From positions 1-41,316 of the forward strand of contig JAIRPG010000073.1 in the NCBI GenBank assembly GCA_031257105.1: DNA of 41,316 nt, written 5' to 3'. This stretch comes from Treponema sp. (GTDB lineage Bacteria; Spirochaetota; Spirochaetia; Treponematales; Breznakiellaceae). This document shows, one piece after another, positions 32,102-40,270 of this stretch (the stretch's first letter is position 1; each line of letters opens with the position of its first letter). The position numbers and the translations under genes were made by a program. The notes beneath the pieces were generated by a model. That model did not search any database and had not been told where the DNA came from. It was given only the letters and a program-made list of their open reading frames with translations.

Positions 32102-33541
32102 CTATTCAACGTACCAGCGGAGGCTTACATTCGCGTTAAACAGGAAAGCCTCGTCGGGGTTGGAAAAATAGTCCCACGGATACACGGGCAGTTCAAGGTA
32201 CAAGGTTAGTTCCCAATTCGCCAGCAGGAAGCCCCCTTCCAGACCAGCGTAGCAATTCCGGTAACGGTAATTCGCGTTATAGACAGCCGCGCCGTCATAG
32301 TTCCAGCGGAGTTCCTGATAGCCGACGTTTACGCCGCCTGAAAAACGCTGGCCGGAATCGGCGTAGCGCGCGGAAAGGTTATAGCGTATCCAGCCGCTGT
32401 CGATGACGGCGTCTTCCTCGGTTAAACGGGAAAAATCGCGGTTGGAGAGGGTAAACCCAAAGATAAACGGCTTTAAGGCGGCGCAGACAAGGCCGGCTTC
32501 CTGCTGGTCTTGCCGGTAGCCGCCCCTGGCGGAAAGGGATTCTCTCAGGGAGAAATCAAGCCGGGCATGACCGGACAACCCGGCGTTTGCGAAGGGAAAG
32601 TTGGCCCTGATTATCATGGATAAGCCCGGGTTAGTCCTATCCGCGCCGGAATTGAACACCCCAAAAAACGGGCCCGCTTCCAGGGAAAAACCGCCGATGC
32701 TGAATATGCCCCGGGCGATAAACCGGTTTGAAAGCAGGGGATCGCGGTCGAAGCGGAATTCATAGCCCAGGTTCGCCGATAGATGATGGGTAAAGGCGAT
32801 GGTTCCCCCCGGCTCAAATCGCATAAGCAGCCGAAAGTCTTCGCCAAGAATCCGTTCGGGGCCGGGGTTAAAAACCGACAAGCCCGGACTGAGCAGCAGC
32901 GCGTAGCGGTACGGCGGCGTTGAGCTTATCATGTTTGAGAGCGGGTTAGAGAGGGACTGCGCGGTAAGCCCCGCTTCCAGGTTCGCCATGTGGACGGTGA
33001 ACGGGGAATCCAGAAAACGGGAGGGCCGTCCGGCATCGCCGCCGCTTAAAGAACGGATATGCAATTCAACCCCTTCTTCTATGGCGGCGAAAAACAGGCG
33101 TCCGTCCGCTTGCGAACGCGCCCAGAGCGCCGGGGGAAGGTAGAAGTAAAACGCCCGGCCAAAGACGTCATGCGATTCCGGGCTGGAATTGACCAGGATC
33201 TCCGCGCCGACGGAATTCATATAATCCCGCGCATTGGCAAACAGGGGCGACATCATACCGTCCGGGTTGATAAACAACTGTACCGCCTGAACGCCCTCTT
33301 TCTGCCGGATATACAGATCGTAGCCAAATCCCCGCTCCCGGGCGGAGGGGGAAAGCCGGACGTCTTCCCCGAACAACAGCAGGTTGTCCAGATGCACGGC
33401 TTCCTGGGCCGGAAGGGCCGGCGCGAGGAGAAGCGCGAGAAGGAGCGCCCGGATACCGGATGAGCCGTACCGTGTAAGATTAATGGATTTCGATGACGAT
33501 GCCAACGCTTCCCGCTTTTTCACCGCTTGAGGGACCTTCAT
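32102..33541 (-). CDS. Probable outer-membrane beta-barrel protein, unknown
   Basis: About 479 residues from ATG 33541; ATG 33586 is the longest option and starts near the hydrophobic leader are possible, because every start overlaps the upstream lipoprotein gene. A signal sequence (IRALLLALLLAPALPAQEA) ends in a plausible AxA cleavage site. The mature protein shows alternating aromatic/polar strands (HHLSANLGYEFRFDRD, IRYNLSARYADSG, RYRNCYAGLEGGFLLANWELTLYLELPVYPWDYF) and ends in LRWYVE, like transmembrane barrel proteins. No family was recognised. It follows two lipoprotein genes on the same strand, suggesting an envelope module. Confidence 0.6.
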   Translation of the reverse strand: MKVPQAVKKREALASSSKSINLTRYGSSGIRALLLALLLAPALPAQEAVHLDNLLLFGEDVRLSPSARERGFGYDLYIRQKEGVQAVQLFINPDGMMSPLFANARDYMNSVGAEILVNSSPESHDVFGRAFYFYLPPALWARSQADGRLFFAAIEEGVELHIRSLSGGDAGRPSRFLDSPFTVHMANLEAGLTAQSLSNPLSNMISSTPPYRYALLLSPGLSVFNPGPERILGEDFRLLMRFEPGGTIAFTHHLSANLGYEFRFDRDPLLSNRFIARGIFSIGGFSLEAGPFFGVFNSGADRTNPGLSMIIRANFPFANAGLSGHARLDFSLRESLSARGGYRQDQQEAGLVCAALKPFIFGFTLSNRDFSRLTEEDAVIDSGWIRYNLSARYADSGQRFSGGVNVGYQELRWNYDGAAVYNANYRYRNCYAGLEGGFLLANWELTLYLELPVYPWDYFSNPDEAFLFNANVSLRWYVE

Positions 33542-33932
33542 TCTCCGATAGTACCCATACCGTATAATACCCGATCCGCCCGGCATAACTCACATCGATC
33601 TCATATTCTCCTGGACTGGAAAACGTATAGGTATCTTCCAGGAGCGGCTCGCCTCTATCCACGCTCACCGTAACCAATTGCGGATCGAATATTCGGGCCG
33701 TGCCGTCGGGGTATACCCCCAGTACGGTAAAATCAATCCGCCGATCGAAGACCGGGTTGTGTTCAAATGAATATTCTCGCCTGACAGGAATGATGATAAG
33801 GGAAGTTACACCGGCCCGGTTGCCGCCGGTGTAGGTAAAAATATCGCCGCTCTGAGCGTCACAACCGGTAAAGAACACTCCCAGCAAGCAAAAGCTGATC
33901 GCCAGAATATGGACAAAAGAATATCGAATCAT
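33480..33932 (-). CDS. Small Ig-like lipoprotein, unknown
   Basis: 150 residues. The signal peptide ends in FFTGC (about residues 20-24), giving a lipoprotein. The mature part is beta-rich: IIIPVRREYSFEHNPVFDRRIDFTVLGVYPDGTARIFDPQLVTVSVDRG, then DTYTFSSPGEYEIDVSYAGRIGYYTVWVL, which looks like a bacterial Ig-like or cadherin-like domain. GAGGAG precedes the ATG. Its 3' end overlaps the barrel gene. Function unknown, possibly a surface or barrel-associated protein. Confidence 0.7.
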   Translation of the reverse strand: MIRYSFVHILAISFCLLGVFFTGCDAQSGDIFTYTGGNRAGVTSLIIIPVRREYSFEHNPVFDRRIDFTVLGVYPDGTARIFDPQLVTVSVDRGEPLLEDTYTFSSPGEYEIDVSYAGRIGYYTVWVLSENEGPSSGEKAGSVGIVIEIH

Positions 33933-34014
33933 CTTTCACTCCTCTGCCCCTCCCCGGCGACTCTCAGCTATTTTTTACGGTCAACTCTCGCGTCCGTATA
34001 TGGATAGGCGCTGA

Positions 34015-35181
34015 TTATTCAAAGCCGATCTGTACATCGGAATAGGGAATAAAATCACCAGGATCGGTTCCAATGATGAGCAATATCGAACCGCCTTGAC
34101 TGCCGGGGCCTGTATCCAGAAGCCGCGGATCGTAGTTGTTTCTAATATTCCATTTACTACCTTTTGCGGTATCAGGATCTCTACCAAAAGCGTAGTAATT
34201 CAATTCATAGTACATTCTGGCATACACGCCCACACTCGGAGCCGGCCAATGCTCCGCATTTTCGCCGCTACCCAACTTGAAGGTATAGGTAACGACTCCC
34301 GTCATATCATCAATCGACGCGCTGTTGTTCGTTTGGTCATAGGTAGCGCTCATGGTGGGTACCGGGTGACTGCTACTGTAACCGACAATCTTCATGCGCG
34401 CTTTGACGTAATTCGGGCGCTCAAACGCACCGGCTTCAAAAGAATCATCCGCAAAGGTCAAATTATCAATCCCTTCAGTGGTAACGACAACAGATATTTC
34501 AGTCTCACCTGTTGTTTCGAGTTCGCCAGGATTACTACTACTTTGGGGCTTTAATGTTGTATATAAAATATCCGTATACGGGTATGCCGTTCCCTGTGCT
34601 ATAGTAGGGCTTGCTCCATCGTCAAGGGTGTAATGAGTTACCGGATTACTGGCAATCCATTCCAAGGTCAACGAGATGGTATTGGTAATATCCGGTTTGA
34701 TGGCGATACCTGTACCGCCGGCGGCATAAGTCTGACTTCCTCCACTCTCACTGTTGACGAACGCGCTTGCCAGTAGAATCATGTTTTCAAATCGTCCGCC
34801 GAGGAGCAGTACATCGTAATTATGATTCGGCGGCACCGATAGCCGCAGAACTTCGCCTTCCCTAGCCGTACCGAAGTAAATCGGGTCCGTATCAGATGGA
34901 GGAGGGAAGCTGCTATTCGTCGACAATCCACGATCTCGCAAATAAATTTCATAGTAGTCAATAATTGCTTCGGAGTGGGCAGCATCCAGAGATCGGAAAC
35001 TCTTTTGGGGAACTTTTGCGGGTAGTTTTACAGAAACCCACACGGTTCCCGGGGGCGGGGCGTCTGCTTCCGCCGTTTCAGAGCCGGGGTTGGCAAAATT
35101 ATCCAGCGAACAGCCGGCGGCAAACAAAGCGGCGGCCAGCGCCGGAACCAGGAACAGGTTCTTTTTTGATAAGACCATCAT
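34015..35181 (-). CDS. Lipoprotein of unknown function
   Basis: 388 residues from the ATG at 35181, chosen because AAGGAG lies 7 nt upstream and the lipobox then falls in place (LAAALFAAGC, about residues 13-22); a longer frame to 35295 has no such support. The mature part is Thr/Ser/Asn/Asp-rich and beta-dominated (GTVWVSVKLPAKVPQKSFRSLDAAHSEAIIDYYEIYLRD, TNTISLTLEWIASNPVTHYTLDDG, VGVYARMYYELNYYAFGRD), suggesting tandem Ig-like or fibronectin-like domains. No family was recognised. By eye it is less GC-rich than its neighbours, a possible sign of different ancestry. An imperfect CTAAA-cgt-TTTAG repeat lies upstream at about 35256-35268. Confidence 0.65.
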   Translation of the reverse strand: MMVLSKKNLFLVPALAAALFAAGCSLDNFANPGSETAEADAPPPGTVWVSVKLPAKVPQKSFRSLDAAHSEAIIDYYEIYLRDRGLSTNSSFPPPSDTDPIYFGTAREGEVLRLSVPPNHNYDVLLLGGRFENMILLASAFVNSESGGSQTYAAGGTGIAIKPDITNTISLTLEWIASNPVTHYTLDDGASPTIAQGTAYPYTDILYTTLKPQSSSNPGELETTGETEISVVVTTEGIDNLTFADDSFEAGAFERPNYVKARMKIVGYSSSHPVPTMSATYDQTNNSASIDDMTGVVTYTFKLGSGENAEHWPAPSVGVYARMYYELNYYAFGRDPDTAKGSKWNIRNNYDPRLLDTGPGSQGGSILLIIGTDPGDFIPYSDVQIGFE

Positions 35182-35343
35182 ACATCTCTCCTTATTCTGC
35201 AATGAATTACTCGCCTTGTACGCGAGGCGGCTTCCTCGACCATCCTGCCTGAAGGCTAAACGTTTTAGGAACCCGATAATCTTACTATAATGCACTTTTT
35301 TAGAAGAGAATAGATCTTTTCAAAAAAAACGCGGGTTTGTGAC

Positions 35344-35372
35344 AAAAAAGCGGGCCGCCGGGGCTCCGGCGG
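35344..35372 (-). terminator. Rho-independent terminator after hpf
   Basis: On the minus strand a 7-bp stem CCGCCGG-agcc-CCGGCGG (35355-35372) is followed after a short CCCGC by six T residues (35344-35349). It lies about 20 nt after the hpf stop and should end the rpoN-hpf transcript. Confidence 0.8.
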
Positions 35373-35391
35373 AATCCCCGGTGAGCGTCCG

Positions 35392-35721
35392 TTACAGGCT
35401 TCCCTGGTGCTTTTCAGCGGCGGCTTCTTTTTCGTTTACTTCCTTAACCTTTTCCTTTTCTTTGGTTATTTTTGCTTCCAGCTTATCCATAAGCTTATTG
35501 ATAGCGAGGTTAAGGCTAAAGTCGTGTTCTTTCACGTGAACCGATACCCCCCAGCGGAAGTTGACGGTCGCTTCGGCGGCGTAATCTTTATCCCGGGTTA
35601 GGGTAAAGAGCATATCAACGATCATGTTCTCGGCGTTGTGGATTCTGGTGATCTTCCGATCCAGATACGCCCTGGTATCTTCTCCCAGGGTAAAATGCAC
35701 GGCCTTAATTTCAGTGTTCAT
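35392..35721 (-). CDS. hpf: Ribosome hibernation promoting factor, short form
   Basis: 109 residues. It has the HPF/RaiA fold: KAVHFTLGEDTRAYLDRKITRI (strand-helix), then MIVDMLFTLTRDKDYAAEATVNFRWGVSVHVKEHDFSLNLAINKLMDKLEAKITKEKEK (strands and a helix). The lysine/glutamate-rich tail replaces the dimerisation domain of long HPF. It binds the decoding site of the small ribosomal subunit in starved cells. AAGGAG lies 8 nt before the ATG. It is 80 bp downstream of rpoN, the arrangement common in other bacteria. Confidence 0.92.
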   Translation of the reverse strand: MNTEIKAVHFTLGEDTRAYLDRKITRIHNAENMIVDMLFTLTRDKDYAAEATVNFRWGVSVHVKEHDFSLNLAINKLMDKLEAKITKEKEKVKEVNEKEAAAEKHQGSL

Positions 35722-35801
35722 AGAGAATCTCCTTCATTTCAGTTTCTGAACAATTGTATTTCTACCTTCAAATTCTTCTTGAGTTTGAGGCGTTTACCCG
35801 G

Positions 35802-37187
35802 TTAGCGGGCATATACAGAACCTAAATCCAATTCATTCCGGTACTTGGCAACGGTACGCCGGGCCAGGGGAATGCCCCGCTTTGCCAGAATTCCGGCGAT
35901 CTCCAGATCCGAAAGGCGGCGGGTTTCACCTGCTATCAGTTCCCGAATAATCTCTTTTACCCCTTCTTTGGAATACCGGGAGCCGCTCGAACCAATCCCG
36001 CTGATGGAATTGGTGAAAAAATACCGGATCCCGAAGATGCCCCATTCGGTTTGCATGTATTTGCCATTGGCTATCCGGGAAATGGTAGCTTCGTGGAGCC
36101 CCAATTCCCCCGCTATGTCCCCAAGGGTGAGGGGAAGGAGGTGCTTCGGGCCGTTGACAAAGAAGGAGCGTTGAAACTCTACAATAGCTTGGGATACCCG
36201 CAGCAGGCTCCGCTTCCGCTGCTGAACCGCCTGAATGAAGCCCCGCGCTTCTTTGATGGTTTCGTTGGCAAAGTCGCGGGTAGGCTTTTCTCCTGTTTTT
36301 TCGCCGGATAGTTTCATAAAAAACGAATTGATTCCCAGAACAGGAATTTCTTCATCGTTGATAATGATGACGAAATCCCCTTCTTTTCTGATAACCCGCA
36401 CGTCGGGCGTTACATAACGGGTCTCTTCCGAGGCGAATTGCCTGCCGGGAAAAGGGGAAAGTTCCCGTATCCGCTCAAAGATACCCTGTACTTCCGCTTC
36501 GCTGCGGCCTACTTTCCGGGCGGTCTCGGCGATCTTGCCCCGTTCAAGAAGTTCCAAAAACGCAAGAACCGTTTCGATCCCTTCCGGGGCATCAGGCAAA
36601 AGGCGCGCCTGTACAAGAAGTGATTCTTGATAACCCGACGTGCAAGTTCCCTGGGGATCCAGCGCCTGCACCAAGGCCATTGCCTGTCTTACCGGCGGGG
36701 GAAGCTTCCCTTTTGCCGCGTATCCGGGGAATTCGTCTTTAACGAGCAGTTCAACCGGCTCTTTGTGAAAACCGTCGGCGTCTAGGTTTTGAATAAGGAG
36801 TTCTCCGGCGCGGCGTATGCCGTCATTTACCGGCTGAAGCCGTAATTGCCACAGCAGGTGTTCCTGGAGGGTTTCCGGGCGGGAAGGGGCGCCTTCGATG
36901 AATTTATACCGTTCTTCCATGGCTTCGTTCCCGCCGGAGCGAATAAACCCCGCGTCAGAAGTTCCTTCAAAGTAGGCTTCTTCTTCTTTGGGGGGGGTAT
37001 ACGCGGCGTCCAGCGAAACCGTGGAGTTGTCTTCCAGGACTTCCAAGGCCGGATTGCGCTCAAGCTCTTCCTCTATCTTTTCCCGCAGATCCGCGACCGG
37101 CAGTTCCATCAGCTTGATCGACTGAAGGAGCATGGGATTCATTCTGAGCTGCTGTTCTTGGACGAAAGATACGCGCTGCGCCTGCAC
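35802..37187 (-). CDS. rpoN: RNA polymerase sigma-54 factor
   Basis: 461 residues. Region I is the N-terminal QxxLRMNPMLLQSIKLMELPVADLREKIEEELERNPALEV helix that binds activators. A core-binding middle region and the helix-turn-helix GDIAGELGLHEATISRIANGKYMQTEWGIFGIRYFFTNSI follow. The RpoN box ARRTVAKYRN is at about 442-451 (canonical ARRTVAKYRE). This sigma factor reads -24/-12 promoters and needs an AAA+ activator. I saw no convincing -24/-12 site in the intergenic regions of the window. Its own start has GGAAGAGG upstream. Confidence 0.96.
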   Translation of the reverse strand: MQAQRVSFVQEQQLRMNPMLLQSIKLMELPVADLREKIEEELERNPALEVLEDNSTVSLDAAYTPPKEEEAYFEGTSDAGFIRSGGNEAMEERYKFIEGAPSRPETLQEHLLWQLRLQPVNDGIRRAGELLIQNLDADGFHKEPVELLVKDEFPGYAAKGKLPPPVRQAMALVQALDPQGTCTSGYQESLLVQARLLPDAPEGIETVLAFLELLERGKIAETARKVGRSEAEVQGIFERIRELSPFPGRQFASEETRYVTPDVRVIRKEGDFVIIINDEEIPVLGINSFFMKLSGEKTGEKPTRDFANETIKEARGFIQAVQQRKRSLLRVSQAIVEFQRSFFVNGPKHLLPLTLGDIAGELGLHEATISRIANGKYMQTEWGIFGIRYFFTNSISGIGSSGSRYSKEGVKEIIRELIAGETRRLSDLEIAGILAKRGIPLARRTVAKYRNELDLGSVYAR

Positions 37188-37207
37188 GGCAAAACCTCTT
37201 CCTTAAA

Positions 37208-37236
37208 ACTATCATTGAATAAAATGGGTTTGTCAA
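37208..37236 (-). promoter_or_regulatory. Candidate rpoN promoter
   Basis: On the minus strand TTGACA (37231-37236), a 17-bp spacer and GATAGT (37208-37213) precede rpoN by 20 bp. The -35 is perfect and the -10 matches 4 of 6. Confidence 0.55.
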
Positions 37237-37266
37237 GGAAATCGCTATCCGCAACAGCGCTCCCAT

Positions 37267-37274
37267 GTTATAGT
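37267..37274 (+). promoter_or_regulatory. Candidate extended -10 promoter of ddl
   Basis: TG-T-TATAGT forms an extended -10 about 58 bp before the ddl start; the -35 position is weak, as is common for extended -10 promoters. The leader then carries AAGGAAG before the ATG. Confidence 0.45.
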
Positions 37275-37331
37275 AGCGTTGTTCTGAACAGGTCTCGTTG
37301 AGGGAGGCGGAATCAATAAAGGAAGATTGAT

Positions 37332-38429
37332 ATGGAAAGAAAGATAAATGTCGGCATCCTCTTTGGAGGGAAATCGGCGGAGCACGAGGTGTCCCTCCGG
37401 TCGGCCAAGAACGTGTTCGACGCCATCGATAGGGACAAGTACAACCCCATCCTCATCGGCATCGACAAGTCGGGGAAGTGGCTGTTGAACGCCTGCGACC
37501 CCGAGCGGTTCGCCTTGAACGGCGCGGCGGCGGTGCCGGCGGCGGTGCCGGCGGCGCTGCTTCCCCAAAGCGAAGGGCGGCTTCTTAACCTGACCAATCC
37601 CCAGGAGGAACGGATTATCGATGTGGCGTTCCCCATCCTCCACGGCCCCTTTGGGGAAGACGGCACGGTACAGGGACTCCTCAAGCTGGCGGATATTCCC
37701 TTTGTGGGGGCCGGCGTCCTGGGTTCCGCCGTGGGCATGGATAAGGACGTGATGAAGCGCCTCCTCCGTGACGGCGGCGTCCCCATCGGCGCGTTTCTGG
37801 TCTTGAAGTCCCACGAGGCCCTGCCGGCGTTTGGCGCGGTGGTTGAGCGGCTGGGGCTGCCCTTCTTTGTCAAGCCCGCCAACATGGGTTCCTCCGTGGG
37901 GGTAAGCAAGATCCACGGCGAAGCTGAGTACCGGAAGGCTCTGGAAGCGGCCTTTGCCTATGACCGGAAAATCGTCCTGGAGGAATTCATCAAGGGCCGG
38001 GAACTGGAGTGTTCCGTTCTGGGGAACGAGGAACCCGCCGCGTCGGTTCCCGGGGAAGTGATCGCCTCCCACGAGTTCTACTCCTACGAGGCGAAGTACC
38101 TGGATGAACAGGGCGCCGTCCTGGAGATTCCCGCCAAAATTGCGGGCGAGGTCGTCCGGGAAATTCAGGAGTTGGCGGTTAAAACTTTCCGGGTACTTGA
38201 ATGTGAGGGCCTGGGCCGGGTGGATTTTTTCCTGCGGGAAGACGGCCGCGTCTTGGTCAACGAAATCAACACCATGCCGGGCTTTACCAATATCAGTATG
38301 TACCCCAAATTGTGGGAGGCCGGCGGGGTTTCCTACACCGCCGTAATCGACAAGCTCATAGAACTTGCCATCCGCCGCCACCGGCAAGAACGGGCCCTCA
38401 AGACCGGTTACGAACGCGGTTTGCTCTGA
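37332..38429 (+). CDS. ddl: D-alanine--D-alanine ligase
   Basis: 365 residues, cytoplasmic, an ATP-grasp enzyme that joins two D-alanines for peptidoglycan. Family motifs are GILFGGKSAEHEVSLRSAKNV, PILHGPFGEDGTVQGLLKLADIPFVGAGVLGSAVGMDK, KPANMGSSVGVSK (the Ser contacting the first D-Ala), HEFYSYEAKYLDE (omega loop with the Tyr of true D-Ala ligases rather than the D-Lac type) and VDFFLREDGRVLVNEINTMPGFTNISMYP. An insert of AAVPAAVPAALL at about residues 66-77 is repeat-encoded and lies in an N-domain loop. AAGGAAG precedes the ATG. Confidence 0.95.
   Translation: MERKINVGILFGGKSAEHEVSLRSAKNVFDAIDRDKYNPILIGIDKSGKWLLNACDPERFALNGAAAVPAAVPAALLPQSEGRLLNLTNPQEERIIDVAFPILHGPFGEDGTVQGLLKLADIPFVGAGVLGSAVGMDKDVMKRLLRDGGVPIGAFLVLKSHEALPAFGAVVERLGLPFFVKPANMGSSVGVSKIHGEAEYRKALEAAFAYDRKIVLEEFIKGRELECSVLGNEEPAASVPGEVIASHEFYSYEAKYLDEQGAVLEIPAKIAGEVVREIQELAVKTFRVLECEGLGRVDFFLREDGRVLVNEINTMPGFTNISMYPKLWEAGGVSYTAVIDKLIELAIRRHRQERALKTGYERGLL
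37527..37562 (+). repeat. 12-bp in-frame tandem repeat, 3 units, in ddl
   Basis: The units are 37527-37538 and 37539-37550 (identical GCGGCGGTGCCG) plus a degenerate third to 37562, encoding AAVP/AAVP/AALL. The repeat contains CGGC-n6-GCCG. Confidence 0.88.
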
Positions 38430-38437
38430 CGGCGGCG

Positions 38438-39376
38438 ATGTACCTCGCGCCGATGGCGGAATTAAGCCATCGGGCTCTGCGGGAATTAATAGAAGGATTT
38501 GGCGGTTCCGCGGTCTATTACACCGAGATGATCAGCGCCGGGGCGTTGGTATGCGGCGGCCCCTATGAGTCGTGGTATCTTGACTCAGGCCCGTGTCCTG
38601 AACGGGTTGTGTACCAACTGGTTGGGGCCGACCCGGAACGCTTGGCCGCCGCCGCGGCGCTGCTCGATCGCCGCGAATGCGCCGGAATCGATCTTAATAT
38701 GGGCTGTTCCGCCCCGGCCATTACCCGAACCGGCGCCGGCGTCCGGTGGATGAGCTCCATAGAGCGGGCCGGGGAACTTATCCGTCTGGTCAGACGCGGG
38801 GTAAAGCGCCGTCTGAGCGTCAAATTACGGATCGGCCTCGAAGACGATATGGAGTATCTGATACGGTTCTGCCGCCGGCTTGAGGAAGAAGGGGTTGAAT
38901 GTATCGCCCTGCATCCCCGGACGGCGCGGGAAAAATTCAAAGGGCGTTCTCGCTGGGATGCGGTAGCGCTGCTCCGGGCCGCGCTGCGCGTTCCCGTGGT
39001 GGGAAACGGCGACATCGCTGACGCCGGCGAATTGCTTTGCCGGGCGCAAGGCCCCTGGGATGGAGTTATGACCGGCAGAGCGGCGGTGAGGCAGCCCTGG
39101 ATCTTCGCCCAAGCGCGGCGGCTGCCGGGATCGGAAGCGATCCGGGTCGATCTTGAGGCGACCGGCTTATCTTTTCTGGAACGTTTGGCCCGGTATCAGC
39201 CGCCTGAGTTCCACCTGAGCCGATCCCGGCGCTTTTTCAGTTATTTCTGCGATAACCTTATCTGGGGAAACTATTTGAAAAACCTGCTCAACCGCGAAGG
39301 AGATCGGGCCGGTATAGAGCGGATCTGGCGGGGGTACTTCCAGGAGCATGGCGAGGAACGGCTCAAGACGTTCTGA
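38438..39376 (+). CDS. dus: tRNA-dihydrouridine synthase
   Basis: 312 residues from ATG 38438, placed so that LAPMAELSH starts the barrel; the frame is open further upstream but overlaps ddl. FMN-dependent TIM barrel signatures are YYTEMISAGAL, QLVGADPERLAAAA, IDLNMGCSAPAITRTGAG (catalytic Cys; the usual Pro after it is Ser), VKLRIG, ALHPRTAREKFKGRSRWD, VVGNGDI and GVMTGRAAVRQPWIF. It reduces uridines to dihydrouridine in tRNA D-loops. Which Dus subfamily it belongs to is not clear. It lies 8 bp after ddl with no strong ribosome site, so it is probably co-transcribed. Confidence 0.88.
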   Translation: MYLAPMAELSHRALRELIEGFGGSAVYYTEMISAGALVCGGPYESWYLDSGPCPERVVYQLVGADPERLAAAAALLDRRECAGIDLNMGCSAPAITRTGAGVRWMSSIERAGELIRLVRRGVKRRLSVKLRIGLEDDMEYLIRFCRRLEEEGVECIALHPRTAREKFKGRSRWDAVALLRAALRVPVVGNGDIADAGELLCRAQGPWDGVMTGRAAVRQPWIFAQARRLPGSEAIRVDLEATGLSFLERLARYQPPEFHLSRSRRFFSYFCDNLIWGNYLKNLLNREGDRAGIERIWRGYFQEHGEERLKTF

Positions 39377-39454
39377 GCGGGCCTCCCCATGCGGCCTGGG
39401 ATCAGGCAGCCTTTATACCGAGCCTGTTGTAAAACCCGGTTGGCGTCACGTTAA

Positions 39455-40087
39455 TCAGCGCTGCCCTAAGGCTTTTTTGAAGTTTTCGATTACCTGCTCT
39501 ACCGCGGGCCGGGCGTCTACATCGAGGAGCAGTCCTTTCCGCCGGTAAAAACCGATGAGCGGGGCGGTTTGCGCCCGGTAGACTTCAAGCCGTTTCTGGA
39601 TCGCTTCCGGACGATCATCATCCCGAATGGAGACCTCGCCGCCGCAATGATCGCAAACCCCTTCGGTTTTGGGCGCGTCAAAGATGGCGTGGAAATTGTG
39701 GCCGCATTTTTGGCAGACCCTGCGGCCTCCCAGTCGTTCCAACACGGCGGAATCGGGAATATCGAAGTTGACTACCCGATCCACCGTGGAAAATTCCGCC
39801 AGCGCCTCCGCCTGCGGAATAGTCCGGGGGAATCCGTCGAGGATATACCCCTGCTCGACATCGGCCTGGGCCAGCCGCTCTTTGACCAGTTCGATAGTCG
39901 TACTATCGTCCACGAGTTTTCCCGCGTCCATGATGGCCTGCACCTTGAGCCCCAGGGGAGTCCCCGCAGCTTTCGCGGCGCGGAATATGGCGCCGGTACT
40001 GATGTGAGGCGTCTTGAGCATCGTGACGGCCCGCGCGGCCAAGGTTCCCTTACCCGCTCCGGGGGGGCCAAGAAAAATCAGTTTCAT
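39455..40087 (-). CDS. adk: Adenylate kinase, zinc-lid type
   Basis: 210 residues. P-loop FLGPPGAGKGTLA at the N-terminus, the NMP-binding region (TPHISTGAIFRAAKAAGTPLG), YILDGFPRTIPQAEAL, and a LID domain with four cysteines (CQKCGHNF and CDHCGGEV) that should bind zinc. It interconverts AMP, ADP and ATP in the cytoplasm. AAGGAG lies 8 nt upstream of the ATG. The 78 bp between it and the convergent dus gene hold only a weak GCCTG-ggat-CAGGC hairpin. Confidence 0.95.
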   Translation of the reverse strand: MKLIFLGPPGAGKGTLAARAVTMLKTPHISTGAIFRAAKAAGTPLGLKVQAIMDAGKLVDDSTTIELVKERLAQADVEQGYILDGFPRTIPQAEALAEFSTVDRVVNFDIPDSAVLERLGGRRVCQKCGHNFHAIFDAPKTEGVCDHCGGEVSIRDDDRPEAIQKRLEVYRAQTAPLIGFYRRKGLLLDVDARPAVEQVIENFKKALGQR

Positions 40088-40180
40088 ATACAGTTCTCCT
40101 TGCCGCCAGTATAGAGGTACAAGGTACGAGTTACAAGTTAAGCGCCGCTTATTCCCGTTTCTCTCTCCCGTACCGTCGTA

Positions 40181-40262
40181 TTGAGTTATATGAGGATTTT
40201 CGTATAAAATTACCTCCTACCCTGTCCGGAAATCCGGCTGGGTATATTATATTTTTCGAGGA
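40181..40262 (+). promoter_or_regulatory. Promoter and structured leader of the SUMF1-fold lipoprotein gene
   Basis: TTGAGT (40181-40186), a 16-bp spacer and TATAAA (40203-40208) form a good promoter, with +1 near 40215. The ~55-nt leader contains a hairpin at 40218-40244 (TACCC...CCGGA-aa-TCCGG...GGGTA) and ends with a GAGGAG ribosome site. Confidence 0.6.
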
Positions 40263-40270
40263 GTATATTA

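Noticed and set aside
35256-35268. CTAAA-cgt-TTTAG as a second LacI-type operator
   Set aside because: The arms are only 5 bp and the site is not clearly tied to a promoter box; kept only as a remark.
35182-35295. Longer N-terminus for the 34015 lipoprotein
   Set aside because: It would bury the lipoprotein leader inside the protein; ATG 35181 has a good ribosome site and correct leader length.
37245-38387. Long open frame antisense to ddl (380 codons)
   Set aside because: It mirrors the codon bias of ddl on the other strand and lacks recognisable domains.
38312-38437. Extended N-terminus of the dus frame overlapping ddl
   Set aside because: The extension is rich in Arg, His and Pro as expected for an out-of-frame reading of ddl, and the Dus barrel begins at LAPMAEL just after ATG 38438.
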